Positions 12,952 to 25,940 of a stretch of 64,000 bases of DNA are shown here, in pieces. The notes beneath the pieces were generated by a model, which was not told where the DNA came from, made no database searches, and saw only the letters and a program-made list of their open reading frames with translations. This DNA comes from Druceiella hillmani (lineage: Eukaryota; Arthropoda; Insecta; Lepidoptera; Hepialidae), in assembly GCA_039881145.1 (NCBI GenBank), contig JAYKKI010000007.1:41311001-41375000 (forward strand), in the 5' to 3' direction. The translations under genes and the position numbers were made by a program. Each line of letters opens with the position of its first letter. Position 1 is the first letter of the stretch.

Positions 12952-15704
12952 TTTTACCTACAATTTTAATTTTTTATTCAGCAATATATCGTGTTATGTT
13001 TACTTTCAAAGTTCAAGGTGGGACTTTATAGTTTTGTGAACAACAAAAAAATAAAGCCACCATTATAATTTTTAGACATTGGGATAAAATGTTAATAATG
13101 TTTCTTAAAAGTTCATACGTTAAGACTTTAACACAGTTTTTTTACATCATTTTTATCACCATCGGTAGTCAATCAATATTTTGAAATTAATACAAAACCA
13201 CTAAAGCTATTAAAGAGTGCGATTCCGATGATATTGTTTCCGACGTTTTAATGAGCGTGTTTAGCATAAAAAAGAACCAATAACAGCATCGATGAAGGAG
13301 AAAACAACTTAGTTAAAAATTTCATTAAATCGAAACCGTTTAAAACAAAAACAATAAAACTTTGGACTGGATAACAAGTGGGAAGTTCCGCTCCGACTAT
13401 TGATTATAGTTAAAAGTTTAAAATCGACAGTGCTAAAATAGTGCAATTGGAACTTCCAATTTTAATACGAAAAATAAAATTCTAAAAAGTAATTATGCTT
13501 CACTATCAGTCATGAACTCTATACACTTGGAGTGTCGGTTCTTAAAATTCAGCGACTTTTTTCTTTGTAAAATGAAAAATTCTGTAATAAATCATAAAAG
13601 AGTAACACCTTTAAAATTTCAGGCCTTATAGGCTCAATTTAAAAAAAAAACAAGCAATAGGATTCTAGACAGTTCTTCCTTAAAATTTTCCGCCCTACTT
13701 TTGAAATACTTAATATGGTACTCGAACAAAATTACACTTGCGCAAAAGTTTCTACTTAATCAATTAAGAAGTTTCCGATACTGGCCACTGAAAACAGTAT
13801 CTAAAAAAACAAACTTCAACATTTCGCGTTGATATGTTTTTTATACTAATTTATTTTTCTACCGAGTGTATCATTTAAAAGCAAACTTTGTTTTACAATA
13901 ATTCTCTGTTACGTTTCTATATCTTAGACATAGAAATACCCGTATGAGTATCAAAATTGTTATTTCATTAAAACCCTTGTGTTATTGTTGAAAGCACGAA
14001 TACTACTGCAGTAGAACCAAATAAAATAATGATAAAATAACATTTCAATAAAGATACAAAATATAGTTATATATGAGATAAAAACAAGTTGGCTCATTTG
14101 AATATATCAGCATGGAGGTACAACTTATTTTCGGATGAAAATCTTCATAAATATCGCTTTATGGAAAAAACACAGCTTCTTCGATAAGTGTATAAGGCAA
14201 TTTAATTTGTTTCGCGGTAGAGTCGTAAAAACTTAATTCATTCCGCGTTTCTATTCCTGTGGAGTGTATGAATTATTTATTTAATAAATATAATATTTGT
14301 ATATCATTTTCTGCACATAATTTGTTGTCAGAACCATACATTGGAATAGGATAATATGTAAATTACAAATGGACGATTTCTCAAAATGAACATTAACAGA
14401 TCTTAGGGTCGAAATTATTAAATACCTTGCGTTTAAGGTAAATATGTATAGAAATCGACTACTATCTACTAATCATACTAAGTAACGACCTACATATATG
14501 AGTGTTAATAACATTTACTAAAAGCTTCTTTGATAAATACAGACCTTAAGTAGCTGAACGACTTGTAGCTAGGCTAGACTATATAGGTTTCCAGTAGAAA
14601 CATGAAATATATTGCATCAATGGAAGACAGTGTGATATTACAGATGAGTAAATAATCGTGATTATTTTCATTACAATCTCCAATACTTGGAAAATTAGTA
14701 CTACAGTTTCTAGTAGTCAAATTTGTTATGTAGATTCTGATTGTAAAGGATTTAATTAAATCCACTAAAAAACCTTATATCACTATGAATTCTATACTCC
14801 TTAAAACTATGTTTTATTACTCTTTGAATAAGACATATTTTTTTAAACCAGAAAACAAAATTTAAAAAACGAAGAAAAAAGTAAGGCATGAAGTATGTGC
14901 CTTTAATATAATTTATTTTTTTATTTATTTATTTACATACAGCTATGGAAACATTACTGTTATTAATTTATTCGTTTCAATAATGATAAGATAATTAAAT
15001 ATATTTCATAACATTACTACACATAACGATACCCCATTTAAATACATATATTTTCACTCATCACACTCTGGTGCAACCGCGATCAGGTGGTTGAGCATTG
15101 TATACTATAGCAAGGGGAGAATTTCGATATAATTCGGTTCTAGATATCGGTACAGCAAAAAGACGGTGATTGCGCAAGCGTTTCTGGTAGTCTCATCAGG
15201 TAAGAAAAGCGACAGTTTTTCGAATAAGGCATAATATTTTAACCTTATCAAAATTGGTATATAAATTTCACCAAAGCAACTTCTCTTCTGTGCTGCAACG
15301 TATAGAAATCGAGCATATCCAAAAAGAAAACTGGTAGAAAATAGAAAAAGGAAGTAACCATATCGTCTCATTTACAAATATCGGACGAACGTTTTTTGAA
15401 CTCGTTCAGTCATCAGGCAACATATATAATAAAATTGCAGCAGAGCTAATTCTATACATGGAAAATATTTCAAAAAGAGTGATTGAATTAGCGTAAAGAA
15501 TGATAGTAGAAAATCTGTTTTTAGAATTTTTGTCTGTTTGTTCTTCAATCACGCGAAATATACTACACGTATTTTAACGAAATTTAGTAGGGTAACAGTT
15601 TATGCCCTCGAGCAACATATAGGATAAGTTTTATCAAGATCTTACACAATATATATAAAAAAAACAAATGGACTCGATGAATAGTGCAATATTGGCACTG
15701 CCAA

Positions 15705-15882
15705 CGCCATCTATTAGCGTTTTTAGTAAACTTTATGCTCATAGATTTGTTACGATATGGTACTACAAAAGACATTTATTAGCGTTTTTAGTAAACTTTA
15801 TGCTCATAGATTTATTACAATATGGTACTACAAAAGACATTTATTAGCGTTTTCAGTAAACTTTATGCTCATAGAACTCTGA
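15705..15882. repeat. 65-bp tandem repeat, 2.7 copies
   Basis: The block attagcgtttttagtaaact recurs at 15713, 15778 and 15843 (third copy with one change), a fixed 65-base period. No coding role is evident. Confidence 0.85.
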
Positions 15883-18800
15883 TAGAAAAAAATTAAAGAA
15901 TGAAAAAATTCCTAACAACTTCCGACTTCCACGCGAAAGAAGTCGCATTGGCACAGCTAGTTTAGTATACTAACTTCATGTGTTATTTAAATTACGAGGC
16001 TCCCTTGTCCAATTAGGTAGGAACTTGTTCACTGGTCTATTTACTGTAATAACTTTTCGATTGTTAACTTTTCGATTTCTGCTTATAGGTTTATTAATTT
16101 TAGAGATTTCGAGAAAATAACTCCACTAAATCTAAGCTGCATAGAGGATGTCAAAGAGATGAGGAGGCACTCTTATCTTACACTTATATCTCAAATTATA
16201 CTTTCACGACATCTCTGAAGCAGCAATGTCTTATGCTTAATATGTCTCTTTTTCTTACATAAATATTTTTAAACAGAGACCTTTGCATGTTGGACGTTAT
16301 TTTATTTCTAAAAAAAGCACTTTGTTTGCAATCCCTTGTAATTTGCCATAAGTACCAAATCAATATTCGTAAAGCTAAGCGATTAGAAGTTTTTAAAATA
16401 ACAATCGAATTGCTTCTTGTAAAAAGTTCGAAGACAATTGTGAACACGTTTCCAATTCTACATCGATATTCAGAGTCCAAATGTTGACAGGAGTCGCGAT
16501 CGACATCCAACTGAGAGAGTTTTATTAACCGCCCAACGTACATAAACATTACTTCCAAATACGAACAAGGTACCCTCCTTCATCTTATCTCGGCCGCACG
16601 TACGTTCAACTACAAAGGCGCTTTCCAAGCGTATAGGGGACGAAATAAAAGCAACATTCTTGAAGCGGCACGTACTAACGAGCTCTACGTGACGAATCGT
16701 CAACAAGCCTAGCGACGCGATGGGTGAATAAATAGCACAGTGCTCTACCCTGGTATGAATGTTATGGAGACGCCGATTTAAAGGTCAGCACAATGCGGTC
16801 AACTTCAATGGGATATTTAATTACGGCTTAGAAAGTTCAACGGCATTTGACCCTAATTATAAGACGTATAAATATATACTTTCCTCCAGCTTCCATGCTT
16901 CTTCACAAAACTCCTGATATTTTACAGACCTTGCGGTGCTTGAATCTCATTACAGAATATTTAGAATATAATAAAGAAATTGAAAATTTAATACATAGTT
17001 GGCTATGTATGTATTACAAATTCTACTGTCATTTATATAGGTTTTACAAGTCTATCCATACACAGTAATAGGCAGTTTCAAAAATGGCTTCTGTTGATTG
17101 TTATTGTCCAACTTGTGTTTTTGATAAAATTATGATTGAATTATTTGTGTTATCTCCTACCAGGGTGTAGTAGATAATAATCCACGTATCAGAATCAATA
17201 TAAACCACCACATTCCTGACGTTTTCAATCTGTCAATAAACAGTCTTTAAAATAAACTTGTATATTGTCACTCTGAAACAGAAAAGTTCCTTGCTTTTTT
17301 CTACGTTCTTTTTATCCGGAGCATCTAAATATTGGGATAATTTTATTAATTGTATTCTATTTTAGACTTTTCTTTCAACATTATATCCACATTTCGGAAA
17401 AATGTGGCTATTCCATGTGGATATTAGACAATTCATTAAAAAAATCGACTTATAGATAAACTTTAAACATTTTTAATTCCATTTACTTTGCGATATAGGA
17501 GATGATGAAAATCAATGGGCTAATTCCGGGAGGATTGGGAAGCTTTCCGACACCAAGGCTTGAGCACCAAGATTATAAATTATTTGTTCCCAAATTTGAA
17601 AAAGAGGAAAGAAACGCCTCGATAACGAAAAGGTATAGAGGAAATTCATTTTAGTGCATAAAGAAATATTTTTTGACATATACTGAAATTAATTTCAAGA
17701 TCTATACAGGAAGTGAGCTAAATTCAAAAATAATTCATGCGGCAGAATAGGATGTACTACGCACCTCAGCCTATTTCTTGATACGTTACCACTTTACCTT
17801 CCATGTTTATGCTACCGTACAGCATTTTCACATTAATTACTTTCTCATAGCTCAATGTTACATGGTACTAAATATCTCAAATACCTCTGCACTTTTATTT
17901 ATAACATTTGTGTTCTATTTCGTGTCACTGGTACGCGAAGAATTAATATTTCCTCGAAGACGGGAGACATCGGCTAAACCCAAACATTGCGAGCAGTCTG
18001 AACGATCGCCAAAGTTTCTGCAGAAATAACACTAGACATAGGTACAATGAATGTTGTAGAATAATCTGCGTATTTACAAGAAGCAATCAGGTATGTTTGC
18101 CAAATATTCGGCGATAATGTCGAGAAAAAATCGCGGTATACGATATCACTTTTGTGGGCGTATCTTATATTATTTAATAGTGTATTTTGAGAAGTTCATT
18201 ATCGCTAACGAGAGAAAAGTAGTTTAAATTTGTTTGAATTTGCAATTTTCCTGTTCGAAAGAAAGTTATGTTTGAGAAAAATTAATAAAATTATAAGTAG
18301 TCATATAACAGTTGTTAAGGGGCTTATAATTGAAATAACAATATCCAATTATTATTAGACTGTTACAACACTAGCAACTTATTTTATTAAGACGCTCACA
18401 ACAAAAATTAATTATTTGACACAGATTTTGAATATGTGATGTTTATTAAAATGGTGTCAACTGTTTGACTGTCAAGATCGAAGTGCCGTTTACAATTTTT
18501 TTTTATTTACAAAAAAATATGTGTGCTTCAAATAAAATTATCTTAATGGCTAAAATCTCTTAAACCATCGTGCTGGGAGGCTACTTGACTCGCCTTCGGG
18601 ATACTCAGTCCTTTATCATCCCTTTTATTGCACCTGGTGACCAGCAAACTAGCGAAGACAATACATAATGTAAGACAATGTATGTTTATCATGGCCTTTC
18701 GGTCTATACAGATATTACGGGCAGTAGGGTTTTCCCACTTCTTTACAAATACAGTTTACCGAGAGAGTTTTACAATATGTGGCGGGTATGCATAGTAATA

Positions 18801-19510
18801 TTGTAATTAAGCCATTTTGAAGTATAATGCACAGCATATTGGTATATTAATACTATGTGGACGCATTAACTCAACACATCGTTCAGTGCTTTTACCATAT
18901 CTTGAAGGAGGCTACCCGTAAAACGAAAAGTAGTGTTATAGTTTTTCAAAGAAAAATATATGCATAGTTCTTTCTATCACCAGAATAGACTTACTTGGTA
19001 ACTTTGATTTAAAACTTGTCAATTAATCTTTGAAATTAAAAGACATTTGATAAATGTCAGTTCGTTATTAATGGATAAAAAGTATTAAAACTTTGGATTG
19101 TAGGATTGTACTTCTACGTGAAGACAATGAAAACTTGTTAGGATGATAAAATCTATATAAACATGTCTGAATACTTTTATTCCTTTTTGAATATCTATCA
19201 GTAGAGTATTTGCAAAATAATTCCTACCAACGATACATGCTTTAAATCTGACATAGCAGATTTACAGTTCTAGGGAGAATGGACAAAAATGTATGGGCTC
19301 TGATCCAAGTGTCCAGCAAAATGTTACAACGACGATTTTGTAGGAATTGGCGTTCGAATCATAAAAAAACTTGGAATTTCTTCGTTTTCTAAAAAAAAAG
19401 CACAATGAAAAAACAGGATATTTAAAGCATACACTACGACCTTTTACATTTTGAGGGTTCCGTAAGGCGAACGGAAGTAATGGAATCCTGTTAATTTAAA
19501 TATGTTAAAT

Positions 19511-19684
19511 CTGCACTACACTACTCGCGAAGTTAATCGAAGTTAGACGAAGAGAATAGTACAGAGTGGTACTTCGATTCGCTTTGTGCGTTCTTCAGAC
19601 TGTATTTCAGACGTACTTCAAACAGCGATCAACTTCGACGAGCATTTCGTCGAGGTAACTTAGCGACTAGTGTAGAGGGCGTTT
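19511..19684. mobile_element. Possible MITE with terminal inverted repeats
   Basis: The left end ctacactactcgcgaagtta and the right end taacttagcgactagtgtag are inverted matches with a few differences, about 170 bases apart. The interior is rich in cgaag/cttcg motifs. It resembles small Harbinger- or hAT-derived MITEs, but no target duplication could be fixed. Confidence 0.4.
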
Positions 19685-20639
19685 TACGCTTGTTTATTTA
19701 TTTACACTGCACTTGTAATTCTCGAAACAAAAAAAAAACTTTCAAAATTTTCTTTTTTAATTAACTTCACTCAGCGCGTTTTTTGTTTCGCTTTTTTAAT
19801 AATCGTTGTACACTCAAAAATCTATTTGATCATATAAATCTTAACGGTGGACACTAAGACTGCTGGCATCCGATGTCCTTTATCTTTTAAGCAACTAAAT
19901 ATATAAATTTTTAATTCGGTAAGAGAAAGCACTCAGTTACTTAAGATTTATTAATATAGTATTTCTTTAAACTTACAGTAATGATCAAACTGTACTCAGA
20001 TGATCCATGAAAGTTTAAAACTAAGTATCTACCATAGTCTATGTTACCAGAGTGAAAGTAGATGAGGTACGAATCCCTTAGCATAGAAAGTTGCACATTT
20101 GATAGATTGTTTTATAATTTAAAGGAGGCAGACTAGATTAAACATTACATTACTCTACAATTATCTGACACTTGCTTCTGCAACACTCTATCAATATGTA
20201 TGAATATTTTAAACGCTTTCATCCTTATTATACATTATCAAACTCTGCTTTCTCTCTTTGCGTATATGCCATTTATAACTCGAAAGCTGCTGATTCGATT
20301 TCAAGGTTTTTTTGCAGTAGCCGTATCTAACGATTGGTTTTCATGGGTTTTATTTATAGTTCAAATAGCTATCGTGGTTTCCAAGTCACAAAAAGATATT
20401 GTTTGCGTGCAGGTGACGGGAAAACAATGATCTGTATTTTCGATACATTTCTCAAATATGCCTTAAAATTTCAATGAAAACACGTATTCCGTTTGTGATA
20501 ATGCCAGTTACGTGATATGGGAAAGATAATTATAAATTAAATTAACTTTTAAATCGATTTTTTATGATAAACACAAAATTACTATATTTTTATATTTTTT
20601 TGTTATAATAAAAGTAAATATTTCTCCTTCTTTGTCAAC

Positions 20640-21310
20640 ATTGCAGCCTGGTGCAGGTCAAGGCTTTCCCAATCTGTTCCCTCCAAGTAATATGACTTGA
20701 TGCAAGGTTTCTTCACCTGTTGATACCCAAAATTGTAAACTCCTTATCTATACTTTCCAATCACCTTGTAGGCGGTCTTCCTCTTCTCCTTGTACCTTTA
20801 ATCTTCACAAACGTCAGTTTTTAGCTGGGTCCAGATTTTCCCGACGAAAAACGTGTCAGAACCATCTGATTCTGTAGGACTTTATTCCTCTCAAAATGTT
20901 TGCTTGCCCATATTTAGTATAAATTTCATTGTTATATAAGCTTCTCCAGATATAATTTTCTTTGACCGCTCCAAAAACTGATCAAAGGATCTTTCTTTCA
21001 AAGATGAGTAGCCTATTCTCGTCTACTTTATTGATTGCCCAGATTTCGCTACCATAAAAAATTATAGGTAGGTATAATAAAATAAATATTACAACATATA
21101 CATCCTAATTAACATTTTAAATGCGAAAGCGTGTTTGTTTATTCGTTTGTTTGTTACCTAATAACTCAGCAATTAGTGATCGTTAAACAATTTTGCGCAG
21201 GTATTGAGGATAAACATATAATTTCTAATCCATAAAATCAGAGAATTTGTTTTCTCATCTGGACAGAGAGCATTGTGACGAGCCTAAATATTTTGTATAA
21301 TATTCAGTTT
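20640..21310 (-). mobile_element. LINE-derived fragment(s), antisense
   Basis: The stretch 20640-21060 (for example ttgattgcccagatttcgct) resembles antisense LINE sequence remembered from insects. It is followed at about 21115-21310 by an antisense LINE-tail motif (gcgtgtttgtttattcgttt then gtttgttacctaataactca). There is no open frame. These are probably two or more old fragments; the assignment is from memory. Confidence 0.35.
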
Positions 21311-21885
21311 GTTCTACACGTCCAATAGTTATAACGCTTCGTAACAACCACATATTCTTTAAGTTTCTTAAAATAACGTTTCTTAAACTCCCTATTTAAA
21401 TAACATCACTTCAACTTTTAGTTTAATTAGCAACCAGCAACTTTAACTTATTTTCGTCATATTTTGGTTTATCAGTTTTTATTCCAAAATGACAAGCAAA
21501 TATTAATACACGTATTAGAGTCGTTCTGAATAATCTTTACTCATTTCATCCTCACAGCACTTGTCTTGTAACTTGTGAGTAGAACGCTGCACACGTCGAT
21601 GGTGTCAAGAGACACACTGCTGGCGGGTTGCTATCTTCAATCTTCACTCCCTCCCTAGCATGGTTTTTGTATATAACTTAGTCTAACTATAAGTTCGTGA
21701 TATAGTTTTTTCTTCTTCATCTATCGGTCTAAGTAAATATTTTATCTTTATATACCAAGTAGATCTTCAGTTTGAAATTTTTAGAATGCTTCTAAAAAAT
21801 AAACTATCGGAGGAATGCTTCAGTAATCACAATTAAATGAAACTACGTGATGTAGTATTATTTCTACTTTCTTTAATTTCTTTAA

Positions 21886-21926
21886 CCACGATCTAGGTTT
21901 CGTTGTATTACAACATCTTCAGGTGG
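21886..21926 (-). ncRNA. Hammerhead ribozyme-like core, left arm of copy 2
   Basis: Read on the minus strand this is the mirror of the right-arm core: CCAC, CTGAAGA, a GTTGT/ACAAC hairpin, GAAA, and closing GTGG. The triplet before the predicted cleavage site reads ATC, and stem III is weakened by one change. Confidence 0.45.
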
Positions 21927-21970
21927 GATGTTGGCAAAGATTCTTGATTTCAAAGATCTTTGCCAATATC

Positions 21971-22011
21971 CCACCTGAAGATGTTGTAATACAACGAAAC
22001 CTAGATCGTGG
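21971..22011 (+). ncRNA. Hammerhead ribozyme-like core, right arm of copy 2
   Basis: Ordered pieces: stem I strand CCAC (21971-21974), core CTGAAGA, one extra T, stem II GTTGT/ACAAC with a 3-base loop, GAAA, a 2-bp stem III, then TC and the second stem I strand GTGG. The triplet is ATC rather than the commoner GTC. The extra T between the core A and stem II departs from the textbook fold. Confidence 0.5.
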
Positions 22012-22619
22012 TTAAAGAAATTAAAGAAAGTAGAAATAATACTACATCACGTAGTTTCATTTAATTGTGAATAATGAATTTCGACAAAATTAACGCCAAA
22101 TATATTCAATGCTTCAGTAATATTATATCAAATAACAAATCAGTTGTTAGCTGAAAATGTCTTATGAAAATTTTCCCACTTTTAGAAGTTTTAACTGCGA
22201 CCCCTAAAACTACTTCTAAAAAGTAGATATAGAGTGATTTAGTTAGACCTGCAAAAGAGTAAGAAACTCGTTCCATCCATAAAAACGAGGAATCATTGAA
22301 TATTATCTTGAAATGGAAAACATACTATAGTTGTGAATGAGAGGTACTACATTACCTGATCTATGGGCGGTTATTTTGTGGAATTTTAAGAGAAATAGAG
22401 CTCTCCAGAAAGTGCATAAAAGACCTACAGGTCTATTTTAATTCTACAAATTGGCATGTTCATTGATAGCGCAGTCAACAGAGTTAAATGTATAATGTTT
22501 TTCCTGGTGTAACTAGTTCTTTCAAAATACAACTTTTATAACAAGCATTATATCACAATTCAGCAACTTTTAAACTTGACACGACAAAGGTGTCTTGACT
22601 TTCTTGCGAAATATTTCAC

Positions 22620-23240
22620 GTATTATCAACTCAACTTTTTTTATAATATTCCAGAAAGTTTTACAAAACATTAAATTAGCAAAACCCTTACGACGTGTAT
22701 ATAAGGAAAAAAATAAAAATGACTCATTGTCTCTTATACAGCATTCATAAACTTTGCTAATTATTTTACATAGTAAAATTATTATCAATACATTAAACTA
22801 CGGATAATAAATGAGGTAATACTTGCAAAAAAAACCCTGAATGTGTAGTTCTTATCACTAAATGATCTCAATTTTTTTTATAATATTCCAGAAAGTTGCC
22901 AGATCCGAGAAAAAATAAAAATGACTCATTGTCTCTTATACAGCATTCATAAACTTTCCTAATTATTTTACATAGTAAAATTATTATCAATACATTAAAC
23001 TACGGATAATAAATGAGGTAATACTTGCAAAAAACCCTGAATGTGTAGTTCTTATCACTAAATGATCTCAATTTTTTTTATAATATTCCAGAAAGTTGCC
23101 AGATCCGAGAAAAAATAAAAATGACTCATTGTCCCTTGTACAGCATTCATAAATAGAAAATTTATCATAATTACTTATTTTTCATAGTGAAATTATTATC
23201 AATACATTAAACTACGAATCATAAACAATGAGGTAATACC
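22620..23240. repeat. Tandem repeat of about 200-237 bp, 3 copies
   Basis: The phrase ataatattccagaaagtt occurs near 22643, 22880 and 23080, with downstream blocks (atgactcattgtctcttata, attattatcaatacattaaa) repeated in register. The first unit is about 237 bases and carries an extra internal segment lost from the next unit (200 bases). Non-coding. Confidence 0.85.
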
Positions 23241-24007
23241 TGGGAGCCAATTATAATCTTGCCCGGGCCAAAATAATATCTCCGTAGCCTCTGTTTCAAA
23301 AATTACATTTTTTAATCAATTCCAACAATTTCTTAGTCATTACTACAATGTGACGTGCAAGCAACACGTTAGATTAACAACGCGTTCTCCTAACGGCGTG
23401 TATTTAACCGCAAAAAGGAGACATTAGTTTTCGAGACAAAATTGAAAAATTCACATTAAAACTGGATTGAAATTTATACCCGTTATCGATTATTTATCAA
23501 TTAATTTTTCTAATTAAATTTAAATTTTAGATTAACCCTCGCTTTAAGTAAATTTAAAAAGAACTATTTTGTAGTTGACATAAGCTTTTGTCTATTGCTC
23601 TTACACATTTTTTTTTATTTTGGCACATTACTTTTAATCAATACTCATCGATAACTGAAACATATGTCTTTGGGATGCGAAAAAATACAACAGATACGTA
23701 AACAAAAACATTTTTCTAATTTAAAATTAATAAAAAACATCAAACAAAAAAATTCGAAAGGGGTTATCTACTGGCTTCGCTCATTTCGGAATTCTTTTCG
23801 TACATTTATTTGTTTAGGAAAAATAAATAAAACTTATTTTGAAGTATGATATACAAATACATTAAATAGAAAATAAACATGCGGTAACGTTTCCACAAAA
23901 TACAAAAACACTTAAAAAATATTCATCCACATATGATAAAAGACGACAGGTATAGAGTTTAAGAAAAAAAAAGATTACTGCTCCAATAATATGTTTTTGC
24001 TAATAAT

Positions 24008-24049
24008 CCACCTGAAGATGTTGTATTACAACGAAACCTAAGGTCGTGG
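24008..24049 (+). ncRNA. Hammerhead ribozyme-like core, best preserved
   Basis: CCAC at 24008-24011; core CTGAAGA at 24012-24018; one extra T at 24019; stem II GTTGT/ACAAC closed by a 3-base loop (24020-24032); GAAA at 24033-24036; stem III CC/GG around TAA; the cleavage triplet GTC ending at 24045; and GTGG at 24046-24049, which pairs perfectly with CCAC. All invariant hammerhead bases are present (CUGANGA, GAAA, UH). Only the unpaired T before stem II is irregular. Short stem III is the form reported for Penelope-like elements and retrozymes. Confidence 0.6.
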
Positions 24050-24118
24050 TAAAGAACTTAGCTAAGAAAGAAAAAAAAGTAGAAATAACACTACATCACG
24101 TAGTTTCATTTAATTGTA
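24008..24118 (+). mobile_element. Palindromic-family element, copy 4 (half element)
   Basis: A single, non-palindromic copy of the family unit begins exactly at the stem I strand of the ribozyme-like core and runs through the shared atcacgtagtttcatttaat end. It lacks the inverted arm and the 40-base tail. It is useful because it shows the unit alone. Confidence 0.65.
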
Positions 24119-25312
24119 AAAATGCTATTAATTAAATAAACAGAACTAGAATTATAAAAATCGAAAGGTTACATTATTCTATTATCTGCACTTGGAAAGA
24201 AATCAAGAGACATCATCTTTATTATACGTAGTGATTGACGCTTTAAATTGGCGTTTGTCGCGTATTGTCGCGTATTAAATGTATAATAAGGGACAATACA
24301 TGTTACAAGCATAGATAGCACGAATTTAAATTGTTATCTATCGTGGTAAATATGAAATTTCATAATTGCCCTGATAGTTGTTGCAAAAGATCATAAACTT
24401 TGGTAATGAAATGTCTATAATTATTAAGAAGACCATAACATTTATATTTCTTAAACAAGATATTAATTAACAAGGCTGTTTAGAAACAAGCCAGTGTCAC
24501 ATTATTTTTTCTTTTTTTATACTACCTTTACTGCTCCATCTTTCTGTCTCCGTTTGAATGTAATGTTGATGCTGGTCACACTTGATTTAGAATATCCCAA
24601 CTTTTTTTTTAAATTCACATTATTAATACCGAGACTTTTTGTACAAAACGTTCGCCCTATTAATGCAAATTTGTGCAATTTAAATCAAATACATATATTT
24701 ACAAACATGCCTCGCGCATATAGAAGCAAGAAAAGTGATGTTAGACTAACTACGTCAAAGCCCAATTCAAGGTGCAACTATTCCAATGTCGCCAGTAGGT
24801 TGGTGTAAAGTATCGTAAAAAGCATAAATAGGTAAAGTGTATATAGGAAACCTTGAAAATGCAGTACGCATAATTCAAAAAGATGTGCATTTAAAACGAC
24901 GTGCAGTGTATAAATTACATAGGCATATGTGAAAATAAACAAAAAAATTAAGTAGAAAAACGAAAATGAGCATTTAAGAATAATGCCGGCATTCGACAGG
25001 TGCGACAATAAAAGTGATCTGTTTTTTAGCAATTATTTGTTATAAGTTGGATTTTAGCGCTAAGAAATTGCAGACTGACTTAATACTAGAGCAGCACTGA
25101 AAGTTCTTAGCACTGGCAATTTGTAATCAATTGTAATAAAAAATTAATTCAAATTTCGAAAATCGAACTCGTTTGGTAATTCATTGTGGTACTTTGCTTG
25201 AATCTGTCATCTGTTTTTACAAATTGGCGGCAACTTGAAAATTATGTTCATCGCGTCAAAGTGAATTTAATACGTTTCATTATTTTTTAAAAATTTCCTT
25301 GTGCTCTCATAT

Positions 25313-25940
25313 CAACAACAAAACTACGATCAACTTCGATTGGCATATGATGAAGCTCCTGTGTACAACCGGTTTAACGTGTTCAAACATAGTCGTACCG
25401 ATTTCAGTAATATCACTCAAATGCTGTAGTCACGGGTGACGAAAGATGGATACACTGTTTCGAACGCGATACAGATATGCTGTTTGTGCAGTGGGTGCCT
25501 CCTTCTGAAAAGTTGCTTAGAAAGGTGAAGGACGACTCGTATACCAGCAATTATCTGGCTGTGGTTTTGGAAAAATTCCAGAGCTACGCCCTTGCAGTGG
25601 TAGGATACTACCTGCGAGATACCTTCATCACCACAACGTCTTTGCAGAATCAGCCAGACGGACGACTCTGCCATATGACCTTAATCTTGTACCGTGCGAT
25701 TCCTATTTATTCCCAAGAACAGAAGAACTGCAAAGAATACTATTCCCGGACACCGAAGAAGCGGCGACTGTCTTTGAAAAATCAGTGGAAGAGACGTCCC
25801 AGAGTGAGCCGACAGCTACTCTCAGCGGTTCCCTCGAATGAAACGATGCATAGAATATCACGGAGACAATTTTGAAAAACAATACATAAATTACAAACTT
25901 GTTAGCTGGTTCCATTTTTGATATTCTAAAAAGTTTTAAT
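25313..25940 (+). pseudogene. mariner-family transposase, internally deleted fossil
   Basis: The plus strand encodes, with frameshifts and stops, pieces of a mariner transposase in order. An N-terminal piece reads LRLAYDEAPVYNRFNVFKH, then comes a gap where about 60 residues appear deleted. VVTGDERWIHCFE (catalytic TGDE block, about 25431) follows, and after a degraded middle LVPCDSYLFPRTEELQRILF and EEAATVFEKSVEE, the conserved C-terminal third. A further frameshift leads to FPRMKRCIEYHGDNFEK near 25875. The second catalytic block is not readable. Terminal inverted repeats were not identified. It cannot encode active protein. Confidence 0.8.

Larger units (their letters stand above)
11720..19500. 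other. Unassigned stretch with microsatellites
   Basis: Open frames here are short and have no recognisable content. It contains the TA microsatellites at 12.77 and 12.9 kb, a promoter-like patch at 12290-12470, the 65-bp tandem repeat at 15.7 kb, and a GC-richer patch at 16560-16760 in which I find no exon. A minus-strand frame at 15371-15105 (88 residues) is open but unrecognised. Confidence 0.4.
21814..22121 (+). mobile_element. Palindromic retroelement-like insertion, copy 2 (longest)
   Basis: The 14-base duplication aatgcttcagtaat at 21814-21827 and 22108-22121 brackets a 280-base element (21828-22107). Its two arms of about 115 bases form a long inverted repeat around a short centre near 21945. 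Only the right side continues into a 40-base tail (aataatgaatttcgac ... ccaaatatattca). Each arm carries a hammerhead-like core, one per strand. The asymmetry (tail on one side) shows a direct unit joined to an inverted, truncated copy of itself. This arrangement occurs in Penelope-like elements and after twin priming. Confidence 0.75.

Noticed and set aside
16196..16558. Minus-strand frame of 120 residues
   Set aside because: No recognisable motif, an overlapping plus-strand frame is also open, and no splice or promoter context supports it.
19340..19365. Possible tRNA T-arm (gcgttcgaatc)
   Set aside because: No matching D-arm, anticodon arm or acceptor stem could be folded upstream. No tRNA or rRNA gene was found elsewhere in the window by motif reading.
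24494..24808. Frame containing MPRAYRSKK, like the start of a pogo/Tigger transposase
   Set aside because: Only a few residues agree and nothing of the DNA-binding or catalytic domain follows.
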